Part shown: piece after piece, positions 1 to 8,463 of the stretch
Position numbering within the stretch: the stretch's first letter is position 1
How the letters are laid out: every line of letters begins with the position of its first letter
DNA from: Candidatus Omnitrophota bacterium
GTDB lineage: Bacteria; Omnitrophota; Gorgyraeia; Gygaellales; Profunditerraquicolaceae
DNA: 41,455 nucleotides
NCBI GenBank assembly: GCA_028687205.1
Contig: JAQUAP010000003.1
Location: 1-41,455 of the forward strand
Direction: 5' to 3'
Notes under the pieces: generated by a model
Told to the model about the DNA's origin: nothing
Seen by the model: the letters and a program-made list of their open reading frames with translations, nothing else
The model's database searches: none
Translations under genes and position numbers: made by a program

Positions 1-266
1 ATATCTTCGGGAAGGTTTCCGTTCAGGGCCAGCTTTAAACGGGAAAGGGCGATCTTTGAGCGGGTAAAAAAATTAGCGACCTGCGCCCTGGCGTGCGCGC
101 CGGCATCGGTCCTGCCCGAAGCGATTTATTTTATTTTTTCCTGGAGGATCCTCCGGAGGGTTTTTTCGATTACCGCCTGAATTGTCTTGGCGCGGCCTTT
201 GTTCTGGACCTGCCAGCCCGCGTAATTTGTTCCGTCGTATTCTATCTCGAGCCTGAGATTACGCAT
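1..266 (-). pseudogene. truA: truA, tRNA pseudouridine(38-40) synthase, 5' part, broken by an in-frame stop
   Basis: The minus strand from 266 reads MRNLRLEIEYDGTNYAGWQV, the TruA N-terminus, for 46 codons to a TAA at 126-128. The same frame then continues with IASGRTDAGAHARAQVANFF, the catalytic RTDAG loop holding the nucleophilic Asp, and is open to the window edge. The stop falls where TruA usually has a residue between the N-terminal helix and the IASGRTDAG strand; one TTA-to-TAA change would explain it. The ATG lies 25 nt inside the end of asd in another frame, so the two are translationally coupled. The gene is a recent pseudogene, has a sequencing error, or needs readthrough. The family call is firm; the state of the gene is not. 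Confidence 0.82.
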
Positions 267-1276
267 TCGGCGATCTGAACGGCATTGGTAGCTGCGCCTT
301 TACGCAGGTTATCCGCCACTACCCACAGCCATAAGCCATTTTTCACGAAAGCGTCTTTACGGATACGGCCGACAAAAATCTCATCCCTGCCCTCCGCGTC
401 TTTAGGCATGGGGTAAAGGTTATTTTTCGGCTCATCCATTAAAATCACGCCCGGCGCTTTTGCAAGGATGGCTTTGACCTGAGCGGCTGAAACAGAACGC
501 ACAGTCTCAATATAAACCGATTCGGAATGCCCGGTCCGTACCGGCACCCTCACGGTAGTCGCCGAAATCTTGATCTTCGGCGCGTGCATAATCTTGTGGG
601 TCTCTTTAACCAACTTCCACTCTTCGTTAGTATAATCGCCTTCAACAAAGGAGCCGATGTGCGGAAAAACATTGTACGCCAGCTGCTGCGGCATGTATTT
701 GTGGCTGGCATTTACCTGTAAATTACCAAACCCGCCTTGCGCGATCAAGACATTCTCTTCTTTTAACTGCTCAACCGCTGCTTTACCCGCGCCGCTGGAA
801 GCCTGTAAAGTAGTGACAATGATTCTTTTTATCCCGGCTTTTTTATGGATCGGGTTTAAAGCGACGACCATCTGTATAGTGGAACAATTAGGGTTAGAGA
901 TTATCCCTTGATGTTTTTTAACGTCGGCGGCATTGACCTCAGGGACGACTAACGGTACTTTCGGGTCCATGCGGAAATCCGCGCCGTTATCAATGACTAC
1001 CGCGCCTCTTTTTACCGCCTCAGGCGCGTAAGTAACCGCAGCGCCTTTCTCTCCTTCGGTTCCGGCGAATAAAGCAATATCTATGCCATCAAATCCTTCG
1101 GGGCTGATGGGTTTTACCGGATAGCTTACGCCACCTACCTCTATATCGCGCCCTGAGCGGGCAAAAACCCGTAATTCCCCAACCGGAAAATTGCGCTGTT
1201 TTAAGACGCGCAGCATCTCAATCCCGACTGCGCCCACGCCTATGACTGCTACATTATATTTTGATTTTTTCAGCAT
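242..1276 (-). CDS. asd: Aspartate-semialdehyde dehydrogenase
   Basis: Reduces aspartyl phosphate to aspartate semialdehyde, the branch point for lysine/DAP, threonine and methionine, in the cytoplasm with NADPH. The 344 residues are normal for the family. The Rossmann motif GVGAVGIEML is at about 13-22, the catalytic cysteine at 131 (SNPNCSTIQ) and the catalytic histidine at 250 (RTGHSES). The start ATG overlaps the leuB stop as TAATG, so it is read by coupling from leuB. It is the last intact gene of the long biosynthetic run, and truA starts inside its end. Confidence 0.95.
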   Translation of the reverse strand: MLKKSKYNVAVIGVGAVGIEMLRVLKQRNFPVGELRVFARSGRDIEVGGVSYPVKPISPEGFDGIDIALFAGTEGEKGAAVTYAPEAVKRGAVVIDNGADFRMDPKVPLVVPEVNAADVKKHQGIISNPNCSTIQMVVALNPIHKKAGIKRIIVTTLQASSGAGKAAVEQLKEENVLIAQGGFGNLQVNASHKYMPQQLAYNVFPHIGSFVEGDYTNEEWKLVKETHKIMHAPKIKISATTVRVPVRTGHSESVYIETVRSVSAAQVKAILAKAPGVILMDEPKNNLYPMPKDAEGRDEIFVGRIRKDAFVKNGLWLWVVADNLRKGAATNAVQIAECVISGSR

Positions 1277-2325
1277 TAAAGATTCTCCACTACTAAATCC
1301 CCTACTTGCGCGGTGGAATAACCCATTTTACCCGCGGCCAGGGATTTTAATTTTTTATTGGCGACTTTGATTACCGCCTGCTCAACTGCCTTACCTGCCT
1401 TCTCCTCGCCTAAATTCTCCAACATCATCCCTGCGGCGCAAATCGCAGCCAGCGGGTTGATTACATTCTTACCTGTATATTTAGGCGCGCTTCCGCCGAT
1501 CGGCTCAAACATGGATACGCCCTGCGGGTTAATATTGCCTCCGGCAGCAATACCCATACCGCCCTGGATCATCGCGCCTAAATCCGTAATAATATCCCCG
1601 AACATATTGTCCGTGACAATCACGTCAAACCACTCCGGATTTTTTACAAACCACATGGTTGTCGCGTCCACATGCGCGTAATCTGTGGTAATATCCGGGT
1701 AATCTTTGGCCACTGCATTAAACGTCCTCTCCCAAAGATCCCAGGCATAAGTTAAAACATTGGTCTTGCCGCAGAGAGTGAGTTTTTTCTTCTTGTTGCG
1801 CTTACGGCAATACTCAAAAGCGTAGCGGATACAGCGCTCTACCCCTTTACGCGTATTATAAGAGATTTGTATCGCTACTTCATCCTCGGTGCCTTTAGCT
1901 TTGAATTCACCCATACCTTTATACAGGCCTTCGGAATTTTCGCGCACGACTACGAAATCAATATCCTCCGGTTTTTTGTCTTTTAAAGGGCAAAAAGCGG
2001 AGCTATAGAGTTTAACCGGCCTTAAGTTTATATACTGGTCTAAAGCAAACCTTAGCTTTAGCAAGACCCCTGTTTCAATAATGCCCGGCTTGACCTCCGG
2101 GTCGCCGACTGCGCCAAGGTAAATCGCGGAATATTTTTTTAACTCCTCGACATCCTTATCTTCCACCAACTTCCCGGTCGCCAGGTACCTGCGGCCGCTA
2201 AAATCAAATTCTTTGGCCTCATATTGGAATTTGAATTTTTTTCCGGCTGCCGAAAGGCACTTTAGCCCTTCACGCACCACTTCCGGGCCAGTTCCGTCGC
2301 CGGGGATAACCGCTATTTTATACAT
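1276..2325 (-). CDS. leuB: 3-isopropylmalate dehydrogenase family protein (probable LeuB)
   Basis: Member of the isocitrate/isopropylmalate dehydrogenase family, 349 aa. It begins with the GDGTGPEV motif at about 9-16 and carries the substrate-arginine motif INLRPVKLY, the [11 protein letters not shown] metal-binding aspartates and a C-terminal cofactor loop [13 protein letters not shown]. Classical LeuB has EPVHGSAPDIAGK there, so this is a divergent branch; tartrate or homoisocitrate dehydrogenase cannot be excluded from sequence alone. Position directly after leuC and leuD, with an 8-nt overlap with leuD, supports NAD-dependent oxidation and decarboxylation of 3-isopropylmalate in leucine synthesis. 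No leuA is present in the window. Confidence 0.88.
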   Translation of the reverse strand: MYKIAVIPGDGTGPEVVREGLKCLSAAGKKFKFQYEAKEFDFSGRRYLATGKLVEDKDVEELKKYSAIYLGAVGDPEVKPGIIETGVLLKLRFALDQYINLRPVKLYSSAFCPLKDKKPEDIDFVVVRENSEGLYKGMGEFKAKGTEDEVAIQISYNTRKGVERCIRYAFEYCRKRNKKKKLTLCGKTNVLTYAWDLWERTFNAVAKDYPDITTDYAHVDATTMWFVKNPEWFDVIVTDNMFGDIITDLGAMIQGGMGIAAGGNINPQGVSMFEPIGGSAPKYTGKNVINPLAAICAAGMMLENLGEEKAGKAVEQAVIKVANKKLKSLAAGKMGYSTAQVGDLVVENL

Positions 2326-2815
2326 TTCTGCGTTCCTTTGCTTTAATATAGTTCATCAACCCGCCCTTTTCCACCAGCTCCTGTAAAAATTCAGGGAAGC
2401 CCTGGGTCTTATAAGTAGTGTTCTGGGCCAGGTTTTTTATTATACCACTGCCCAAGTCTATTTCAATCAAATCCCCTTCCTTTATCTTATCCACAGCATC
2501 CGATTCTAAAAACGGTAATCCTATATTGATGGCGTTGCGGAAGAAAATCGCGGCAAAGCTTTTGGCAATCACCGCCGAAATCCCGCTCCCCTTAATCGCT
2601 ACCGGCGCGTGCTCGCGGCTTGAACCGCACCCGAAATTATTTCCGGCTACGATTATATCGCCTGCGCCAACAGTCTTGACAAAATTTGGGGCAATGCTTT
2701 CCATGCAATGGCTACCCAATTCCTTGGGGTCGGTAGAAACCAGGTATTTAGCCGCGATAATATCGTCGGTGTTTATGTCATCGCCGAATTTATGGACCTT
2801 ACCTTTGATAATCAT
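2318..2815 (-). CDS. leuD: 3-isopropylmalate dehydratase, small subunit
   Basis: Small subunit of isopropylmalate isomerase, which swaps the hydroxyl of 2- and 3-isopropylmalate together with LeuC. The 165 residues contain the swivel-domain signatures [14 protein letters not shown] near the start and [13 protein letters not shown] at about 59-71, with the substrate-contacting SSRE. The length matches the short archaeal/bacterial LeuD class. It overlaps leuB by 8 nt. A 77-bp palindromic repeat separates it from leuC, the only sizeable gap within the leu genes. Confidence 0.93.
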   Translation of the reverse strand: MIIKGKVHKFGDDINTDDIIAAKYLVSTDPKELGSHCMESIAPNFVKTVGAGDIIVAGNNFGCGSSREHAPVAIKGSGISAVIAKSFAAIFFRNAINIGLPFLESDAVDKIKEGDLIEIDLGSGIIKNLAQNTTYKTQGFPEFLQELVEKGGLMNYIKAKERRNV

Positions 2816-2827
2816 CTTTCCTTTACT

Positions 2828-2904
2828 TAGGGACGGTTCTCAAGACCAAGCTAAAGCGTCCCCTGTTTGGGGACAGTTCCCTCACGAGTTGAGAACCGTC
2901 CCTA
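2828..2904. repeat. Palindromic repeat REP-A, copy 1
   Basis: Perfect 16-bp outer inverted repeat: TAGGGACGGTTCTCAA at 2828-2843 and its complement at 2889-2904. An inner hairpin GTCCCC/GGGGAC lies at 2859-2874. The same outer arms occur at 20655-20729 and, in short form, at 39334-39365. The outermost TAG supplies the leuC stop codon, so the element sits exactly at the leuC 3' end inside an operon. The nested-hairpin form resembles repeats moved by REP-associated tyrosine transposases; none is encoded here. Confidence 0.85.
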
Positions 2905-4161
2905 TTTTATTTCCTTTGGGTGCGTAATCCTGCCGGTAATCGCCGAAGCCGCGGCTACCGCGGGATTAGACAAATAGACAAAGCTCTTGACACTGCCCAT
3001 TCTTCCGATAAAATTCCTGTTGGTAGTAGCTAAGGCAACCTCTCCTTCGGTCAGGATACCCATATGCCCGCCTAAACAGGGGCCGCAGGTAGGCGTAGAA
3101 AATATTCCGCCTGCCTTAACGAATATTTCCGCCAGCCCCTCTTTTACCGCTGCTAAATAAATCTTCTGCGTCGCCGGGATGACGATTAATTTTAATCCGT
3201 ACTTGATTTTTTTGCCTTTAAGGATTTTTGCGCTCGCCCGTAAATCCGAAATCCTGCCGTTAGTGCAGGAACCGATAACCACCTGGTCTAATTTAACGTC
3301 TTTTAAGCTGCTCACCGGCTTAACATTGCTCGGTAAGTGCGGACAGGCTACCTGCGGCTCTAAGTCCGTTACATCCCATTCATAAATCTTATCATATTTA
3401 GCGTCACTGTCGGATTTATAGAATTTAGGCTTACGCTTAAATTTAGAAACATATTCTTTGGTCGTGGCATCCGGCTCAATTATGCCTGCGCGCGCCCCGG
3501 CCTCAATCGCCATATTGCTCATGGAAAACCTGTCATCCATGCTTAAAGAGCGGATTACCGGCCCGGAAAATTCCATCGCTTTATATAAAGCTCCGTCTAC
3601 TCCGATCTTACCGATGGTAAAAAGAATCAGGTCTTTACCGCCAACCCATTTCTTAAGCTTTCCTTGATAAATAAATTTAACCGAACCCGGGACTTTAAAC
3701 CAGCATTTTCCGTCAATAAAGGCGCGGGCTAAATCTGTCGAGCCTACGCCCGTTGAATACGCGCCTAACGCGCCGTAGGTGCAGGTATGTGAATCCGCGC
3801 CGATCACCAGGTCCCCCGGTAAAACCAGGCCCAACTCGGGCAAAAGCGCATGCTCAATACCCATGCAGCCGACTTCAAAATAATTCTTTATTTTCTGCTC
3901 TCGCGCAAAATCGCTTAAGATCTTGCACTGGTTGGCGCTTCTTAAATCTTTTGCCGGAGCAAAGTGGTCAGGGACAAGGACGATCTTATTCCTGTCAAAG
4001 ACCTGCCTTGTCCCGCTCTTTTTGAATTGCTCGATAGCAAAAGGCGCGGTAATATCATTGCCTAAAGCAAGGTCAATATCCGCCTCGATAAACTCGCCCG
4101 GCCGGATAGCTTTCTTGTCAGTATGCGCCAATAATATTTTTTCTGCGATAGTATAACCCAT
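2902..4161 (-). CDS. leuC: 3-isopropylmalate dehydratase, large subunit
   Basis: The [4Fe-4S] aconitase-family subunit that isomerises 2-isopropylmalate with LeuD. The 419 aa match the short homoaconitase/LeuC type. Cluster-ligand cysteines are seen in VIGSCTNGR and TPTCGPCLGGHMG; GADSHTCTYGALG and the N-terminal KILLAHTDKK are also family signatures. Its stop codon TAG is the first three bases of a REP-A palindrome, so the C-terminus may have been set by that insertion. It lies 20 nt after fabF and is likely co-transcribed with the fatty-acid genes. Confidence 0.93.
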   Translation of the reverse strand: MGYTIAEKILLAHTDKKAIRPGEFIEADIDLALGNDITAPFAIEQFKKSGTRQVFDRNKIVLVPDHFAPAKDLRSANQCKILSDFAREQKIKNYFEVGCMGIEHALLPELGLVLPGDLVIGADSHTCTYGALGAYSTGVGSTDLARAFIDGKCWFKVPGSVKFIYQGKLKKWVGGKDLILFTIGKIGVDGALYKAMEFSGPVIRSLSMDDRFSMSNMAIEAGARAGIIEPDATTKEYVSKFKRKPKFYKSDSDAKYDKIYEWDVTDLEPQVACPHLPSNVKPVSSLKDVKLDQVVIGSCTNGRISDLRASAKILKGKKIKYGLKLIVIPATQKIYLAAVKEGLAEIFVKAGGIFSTPTCGPCLGGHMGILTEGEVALATTNRNFIGRMGSVKSFVYLSNPAVAAASAITGRITHPKEIK

Positions 4162-4181
4162 TCTGAGCTTTCTTGAGGCGG

Positions 4182-5429
4182 TTAGCCTGTGAACTTCTTG
4201 ACGATGAGGGAGGCGTTATGCCCGCCAAAACCTAAAGAATTGGACATGCACACCTTGACATCGGCCTTGCGGGAGACATTGGGAACATAATCCAGGTCGC
4301 ATTCAGGATCAGGATGTTCGTAGTTTATCGTAGGATGTACTACACCATCTTTTATCGTCAGGCAGCAGGCCACAAATTCTATCCCGCCGGCAGCTCCCAG
4401 GGCATGGCCGGTCATGGATTTGGTTGAAGAGACCATGACTTTTTTGGCGTGGCTGCCAAAAGCCATTTTCATAGAGAGCGTCTCAATTTTATCGTTCAGC
4501 TTGGTTGAGGTGCCGTGCGCGTTAATATAATCCACCTGTTCGGGATTAAGCTTGGCATCGGCTAAAGCTGCCTTCATTGCCCGGCCTGCTCCTTCACCCG
4601 CGGGATCCGGCGCGGTTATATGATACGCATCGCAGGTCATCCCGAACCCGACAATCTCGGCAATAATCGGCGCATTCCTTTTTTGGGCGTGTTCTAAACT
4701 CTCTAACACTACTAAACCGCATCCCTCGGCGATGACAAACCCGTCGCGTTCCTTATCAAACGGGCGGGATGCCTTTTGGGGTTCATTATTATGCTTGGAA
4801 AGCGCCTTTAAAGCGCAGAACCCGCCTACTGCCGTAGCCACAAGGCAGCTTTCCGTGCCGCCGGAAATCATTATATCCGCGTCCCCGCGTTCAATAATCC
4901 TATAGGCGTCTCCGATAGCGTGCGACCCCGAAGCGCAAGCGGTAGCAATGCAGGAATTAGGGCCCTTTAAGTCAAAGATAATCCCCACATAGCCGCTGGC
5001 TTCGTTGACAATGAGCATGGGGATAAGGAAAGGGGACATGCGCGAAGGCCCCTTATTAAGAAAAATATTGTGTTCCTTCTCTATCGTATATAAGCTGCCT
5101 ATGCCGGAGCCGATCAATACGCCGATTCTTTCCCTATTCTCTTTTGCTAAATCTAAACCTGAAGAAGTTATGGCCTGTCTGGCTGAAGCAATGGCATATT
5201 GCACGAATTTATCCGTGCGCTTGATATCCTTGAATTCTATTCCGTAGTTCTTAGGGTCAAAACCCTTGACCTCCCCGGCAACGCGCGAATCAAAATTAGT
5301 AGCATCAAAACTGGTTATCGGGCCTACGCCATTCTTACCCTCCTTTAAGGCTTGCCAAAAGGCTGGAATGTCGTTGCCCACCGGAGAAATCACCCCTAAA
5401 CCCGTAACTACTACGCGATTATCTTTCAT
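4182..5429 (-). CDS. fabF: Beta-ketoacyl-ACP synthase II
   Basis: Elongating Claisen condensation enzyme of type II fatty-acid synthesis. The 415 residues include catalytic Cys165 (TACASGSH), His305 (NAHGTSTK) and His342 (KSMTGHALGAAG), so it is fully active on paper, unlike the KS-like protein at 17391-18512. It is the last gene of the housekeeping FAS block, after acpP. The 140-nt gap to acpP contains a terminator-like hairpin and a TATAAT at 5438-5443 only 8 nt before the ATG. There is no Shine-Dalgarno sequence, so it may also be made from its own leaderless transcript. Confidence 0.95.
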   Translation of the reverse strand: MKDNRVVVTGLGVISPVGNDIPAFWQALKEGKNGVGPITSFDATNFDSRVAGEVKGFDPKNYGIEFKDIKRTDKFVQYAIASARQAITSSGLDLAKENRERIGVLIGSGIGSLYTIEKEHNIFLNKGPSRMSPFLIPMLIVNEASGYVGIIFDLKGPNSCIATACASGSHAIGDAYRIIERGDADIMISGGTESCLVATAVGGFCALKALSKHNNEPQKASRPFDKERDGFVIAEGCGLVVLESLEHAQKRNAPIIAEIVGFGMTCDAYHITAPDPAGEGAGRAMKAALADAKLNPEQVDYINAHGTSTKLNDKIETLSMKMAFGSHAKKVMVSSTKSMTGHALGAAGGIEFVACCLTIKDGVVHPTINYEHPDPECDLDYVPNVSRKADVKVCMSNSLGFGGHNASLIVKKFTG

Positions 5430-5437
5430 AGATTAAT

Positions 5438-5443
5438 ATTATA
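5438..5443 (-). promoter_or_regulatory. Possible -10 element of fabF (leaderless start)
   Basis: TATAAT on the minus strand ends 8 nt before the fabF ATG, with no ribosome binding site in between. No good -35 is visible at 16-18 nt. Position after an acpP terminator-like hairpin supports internal re-initiation. Confidence 0.35.
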
Positions 5444-5472
5444 TTGGAAATTCCCGCCTGCGTTATTACTTC

Positions 5473-5486
5473 GGCGGGATCCCGCC
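5473..5486. repeat. Short perfect palindrome
   Basis: GGCGGGATCCCGCC, a 14-nt perfect palindrome in the acpP-fabF gap. It is followed by further GGCGGG-type sequence up to 5508, so that the gap can fold extensively. Role unknown. Confidence 0.5.
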
Positions 5487-5514
5487 TATTTTCGGAGAGC
5501 CTGGCGGGAAAAAC

Positions 5515-5544
5515 TTACCCCGCCAAACAAAAATAGCGGGGTAA
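5515..5544 (-). terminator. Intrinsic-terminator-like hairpin after acpP
   Basis: Nine-bp stem TTACCCCGC/GCGGGGTAA with a 12-nt loop, followed on the minus strand by GTTTTT. It would stop part of the transcripts after acpP, giving more acpP than fabF message. Confidence 0.6.
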
Positions 5545-5569
5545 TTTACTAAAATTATCTATATAAATA

Positions 5570-5809
5570 TTATTTGTTAGCGCTTTTTTCTTCAATATAC
5601 TTCATGGCATCGCCGACAGTGGCTATCTTCTCAGCATCCTCATCGGGTATCTCAATGCCGAATTCTTCTTCTAATGCCATAACCAACTCTACGGTATCCA
5701 AAGAATCCGCGCCCAGATCATCGACGAAGGATGCCTCGGGAGTGACCTCTTCGGGCTTTACCCCTAACTGTTCTGCGATTATAGACTTAACCTTTTCTTG
5801 AACTGCCAT
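5570..5809 (-). CDS. acpP: Acyl carrier protein
   Basis: Carries growing acyl chains on a 4'-phosphopantetheine arm. The 79 residues are acidic with the canonical attachment motif [18 protein letters not shown], Ser36 being the modified residue. A strong AGGAGG lies upstream of the ATG, fitting a highly expressed protein. It sits between fabG and fabF as in many bacteria, and a hairpin with a T-tract follows. It differs from the second ACP at 16373, which has GMDSMMALEIM. Confidence 0.96.
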   Translation of the reverse strand: MAVQEKVKSIIAEQLGVKPEEVTPEASFVDDLGADSLDTVELVMALEEEFGIEIPDEDAEKIATVGDAMKYIEEKSANK

Positions 5810-5838
5810 TCTTGGTTCCTCCTTGTTAGAATACTTAC

Positions 5839-6579
5839 CTACATAACCATGCCGCCGTCAACAGTAATTACCTGCCCGGTGATGTAACTTGCTTCGTCGC
5901 TCGCCAGGAATAAACAGACGTTTGCCACATCCTGGGGCGTACCTAATTTAGCCAATGGTATTGCTTCCATCATCTTAGCTTTTACGGCTTCGGGAAGCGA
6001 GGCTGTCATTTCGGTCTGGATGAATCCGGGAGCTACTGCATTGGCATTAACATTGCGGCTTGCCAATTCTTTAGCTACGGTCTTTGTAAGAGCGATGATC
6101 CCCGCTTTCGAGGCGGCGTAATTGGCCTGCCCCGCGTTTCCCATCAGGCCGATAATGGAAGCGATACTGATAATCCTGCCGCTTCTCTGCTTGATCATCG
6201 GCCGGCAAGCCGCTTTGATGCAGTTAAACGTGCCTTTAAGGTTCACGTTGATTACCGCATCCCAGTCGGGTTGGGACATTCTTAAGATAAGATTGTCCTT
6301 GGTAATCCCAGCGTTGTTAACTAATATATCAACCTTTCCGAATTTGTCAAGAATTTTGTTCATTCCTTCTTCTACTTTGGCGTAATCCGTGACATCCATC
6401 TCCAAAGCCAGGGCCTTCCTGCCCAATACCTCTATATCCGCGCAGGTTTTTTGGGCTACTTCCAGGTTGACATCTGCCACTACGATATCCGCGCCTTCCC
6501 TGGCAAAGGTCATGGCGATCGTCTGGCCTATGCCCCTTGCTGCGCCGGTAACCAAAGCTACCTTATCTTTAAGCTTCAT
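5839..6579 (-). CDS. fabG: 3-oxoacyl-ACP reductase
   Basis: NADPH-dependent reduction of 3-oxoacyl-ACP in the FAS II cycle. A 246-aa short-chain dehydrogenase with cofactor motif TGAARGIG at 11-18, NNAG at 88-91 and catalytic Ser141, Tyr154 and Lys158 (YAASK). The C-terminal ITVDGGM is typical. It lies 9 nt after fabD and 29 nt before acpP. A second fabG-like gene lies at 16640-17386 in the other lipid cluster. Confidence 0.94.
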   Translation of the reverse strand: MKLKDKVALVTGAARGIGQTIAMTFAREGADIVVADVNLEVAQKTCADIEVLGRKALALEMDVTDYAKVEEGMNKILDKFGKVDILVNNAGITKDNLILRMSQPDWDAVINVNLKGTFNCIKAACRPMIKQRSGRIISIASIIGLMGNAGQANYAASKAGIIALTKTVAKELASRNVNANAVAPGFIQTEMTASLPEAVKAKMMEAIPLAKLGTPQDVANVCLFLASDEASYITGQVITVDGGMVM

Positions 6580-6588
6580 TTCTCCTCC

Positions 6589-7491
6589 CTACACACGCTC
6601 AAGGTCTGTTTTCTTCTCTATATTCACTACCTGTGCTGCCGGGTCAATCTTACGCATAAGGCCTTTCAGGACTTTACCCGGGCCGAATTCGTAAAACTGC
6701 GTAATTCCTTTTGCCAGGATAAAACGCATCGCATCTTCCCATTTTACCGCAGAACGCACCTGCTGAACCAGATTTTCCCGAATCTGTTCGGGTCTATCCT
6801 GGGGTAAAGCCGTATAATTGCTGATTACCGGCACAGCAGGCGCTAAGATATTGGTTTTATCCAGCGCTTGCTTAAGCCCCTGCGCTGCTTCGGCCATAAG
6901 CGAGGAATGGAACGCACCGCTTACTTCGAGGGGGATTACCCTTTTGGCGCCGGCCGCATCGCACAAGGCAATGGCTTTATCTATCGCTTCGCTTTTACCG
7001 CTAATCACAATCTGCCCCGGGCAATTTAAATTAGCGATCTCGGCAGAGCTCGCAGCGCAAATCTCTTTGACTTTATCAACCGTTAAATCTATGACAGCAG
7101 CCATCTTTCCGGGGTATTTCTTAGCTGCCGCATCCATCAGCTCGCCCCTTGTTTTGATTAAGCGGATGCCGTCCTCAAAAGTCAGGCTGCCGCTGGCAAT
7201 CAGGGCGCTATACTCGCCTAGGCTTAAACCCGCCATATAGCCGGGAGTAATTTTATTTTTAGCTTTAAAAGCCTCATAAGCAGCAATACTTACGGTAACA
7301 ATCGCCGGTTGGGATATGCGGGTTACCTTCAATTGCTCTTCGGGGCCCGCAAAACAGATTTGCTTCAGGTCAAAATCCAGTAACGCCTGCGCTCGGTCAA
7401 ATATTGCGCGGGACTCCGGAAAACTTGCGTATAAATCTTTTCCCATCCCCACATACTGGCTGCCCTGGCCGCTAAAAAGATAAGCTACCAT
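6589..7491 (-). CDS. fabD: Malonyl-CoA:ACP transacylase
   Basis: Loads malonyl units onto ACP. The 300 residues show FSGQGSQYVGMG at the N-terminus, the nucleophile elbow GLSLGEYSAL with Ser90, and the catalytic histidine in SGAFHSSLM near 200. It overlaps the fabH stop by 7 nt. It is the only malonyl transferase in the window, so it probably also supplies the second ACP cluster at 14.7-18.5 kb; that is inference. Confidence 0.95.
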   Translation of the reverse strand: MVAYLFSGQGSQYVGMGKDLYASFPESRAIFDRAQALLDFDLKQICFAGPEEQLKVTRISQPAIVTVSIAAYEAFKAKNKITPGYMAGLSLGEYSALIASGSLTFEDGIRLIKTRGELMDAAAKKYPGKMAAVIDLTVDKVKEICAASSAEIANLNCPGQIVISGKSEAIDKAIALCDAAGAKRVIPLEVSGAFHSSLMAEAAQGLKQALDKTNILAPAVPVISNYTALPQDRPEQIRENLVQQVRSAVKWEDAMRFILAKGITQFYEFGPGKVLKGLMRKIDPAAQVVNIEKKTDLERV

Positions 7492-8462
7492 TTAATCACA
7501 CAGGCTCCCCAGACCAGGCCCGCGCCGAAAGAATCCAAAAGAACAATGTCTCCCTTTTTAATCCTGCCCTCTTTTACCGCCTCAACTAAAGCCGTAGCCG
7601 TGGAGGCGCTGGACATATTCCCGTACTTCTCTATGTTAAGGAAAATTTTATCTTCAGCTAGGCCCAATCTCTTGCCGACCGCCATAATAATCCGTGAATT
7701 CGCCTGGTGCGGGATGATCAAATCCACATCGGCAAAATCCAGGCCCGCCTCTTTTAAAACCTTCTCTGCCGCGTCAGTCATGGTCTTGACGGCGATCTTA
7801 AACAGTTCATTCCCCTGCATTTTAAGAAAATGCTGGCGGGCGTCTACTGTTTCATGCGATGCCGGCAGGCGGCTCCCTCCGGCAGGAAGATTTAATAGCC
7901 CGGTCTTTGAACCGTCGCAGCCAAGGTAAGTAGAAATTATGCCTCCTGATTTGACCTCTTTTAAGACGCAGGCGCCTGCCCCGTCGCCGAATAAAACACA
8001 GGTATTCCTGTCCTGCCAATCAGTAACCGAAGAAAGCTTTTCCGCGCCGACAACCAGCGCGTTCTTGCAGGTGCCCAGGCCGATAAATTGCTGGGCAATG
8101 GAAAGGGCGTAGACAAACCCGGCGCAGGCAGCGGAGATATCAAAAGCAATGGCATTTTTAGCGGAGAGGGCATTCTGGACAATGGAGGCAACCGAAGGAA
8201 ACTGCATATCGGGAGTGATGCTCGCGATAATAATTAAATCCAGCTCTTCGGGATTTAAATGCGCGTTCACTAATGCCTCCCTGGCTGCTTTTATAGCCAA
8301 ATCCGAAGTAGCTTCGTTAGCGGAAGCGAGCCGGCGTTCTTTTATGCCGGTGCGGGTAGTAATCCATTCATCAGAGGTATCCACTATCTTCTCTAAATCC
8401 GCGTTGGTCAAGACTCTTTGCGGCAGATACTCCCCTACTCCGACTATACCTACTTTACGCAT
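7485..8462 (-). CDS. fabH: Beta-ketoacyl-ACP synthase III
   Basis: Starts fatty-acid chains by condensing acyl-CoA with malonyl-ACP. I place the start at 8462 (MRKVGIVGVGEYLP), preceded by AAGGAGTG, giving 325 aa; an upstream in-frame ATG would add 30 residues lying inside plsX without resemblance to FabH. Catalytic Cys113 is in AACAGFVYA, the histidine in IPHQANSR and the asparagine in YGNMSSAS. The plsX stop and this ATG are separated by 1 nt, so the genes are coupled. Confidence 0.95.
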   Translation of the reverse strand: MRKVGIVGVGEYLPQRVLTNADLEKIVDTSDEWITTRTGIKERRLASANEATSDLAIKAAREALVNAHLNPEELDLIIIASITPDMQFPSVASIVQNALSAKNAIAFDISAACAGFVYALSIAQQFIGLGTCKNALVVGAEKLSSVTDWQDRNTCVLFGDGAGACVLKEVKSGGIISTYLGCDGSKTGLLNLPAGGSRLPASHETVDARQHFLKMQGNELFKIAVKTMTDAAEKVLKEAGLDFADVDLIIPHQANSRIIMAVGKRLGLAEDKIFLNIEKYGNMSSASTATALVEAVKEGRIKKGDIVLLDSFGAGLVWGACVIKW

Positions 8463-8463
8463 A

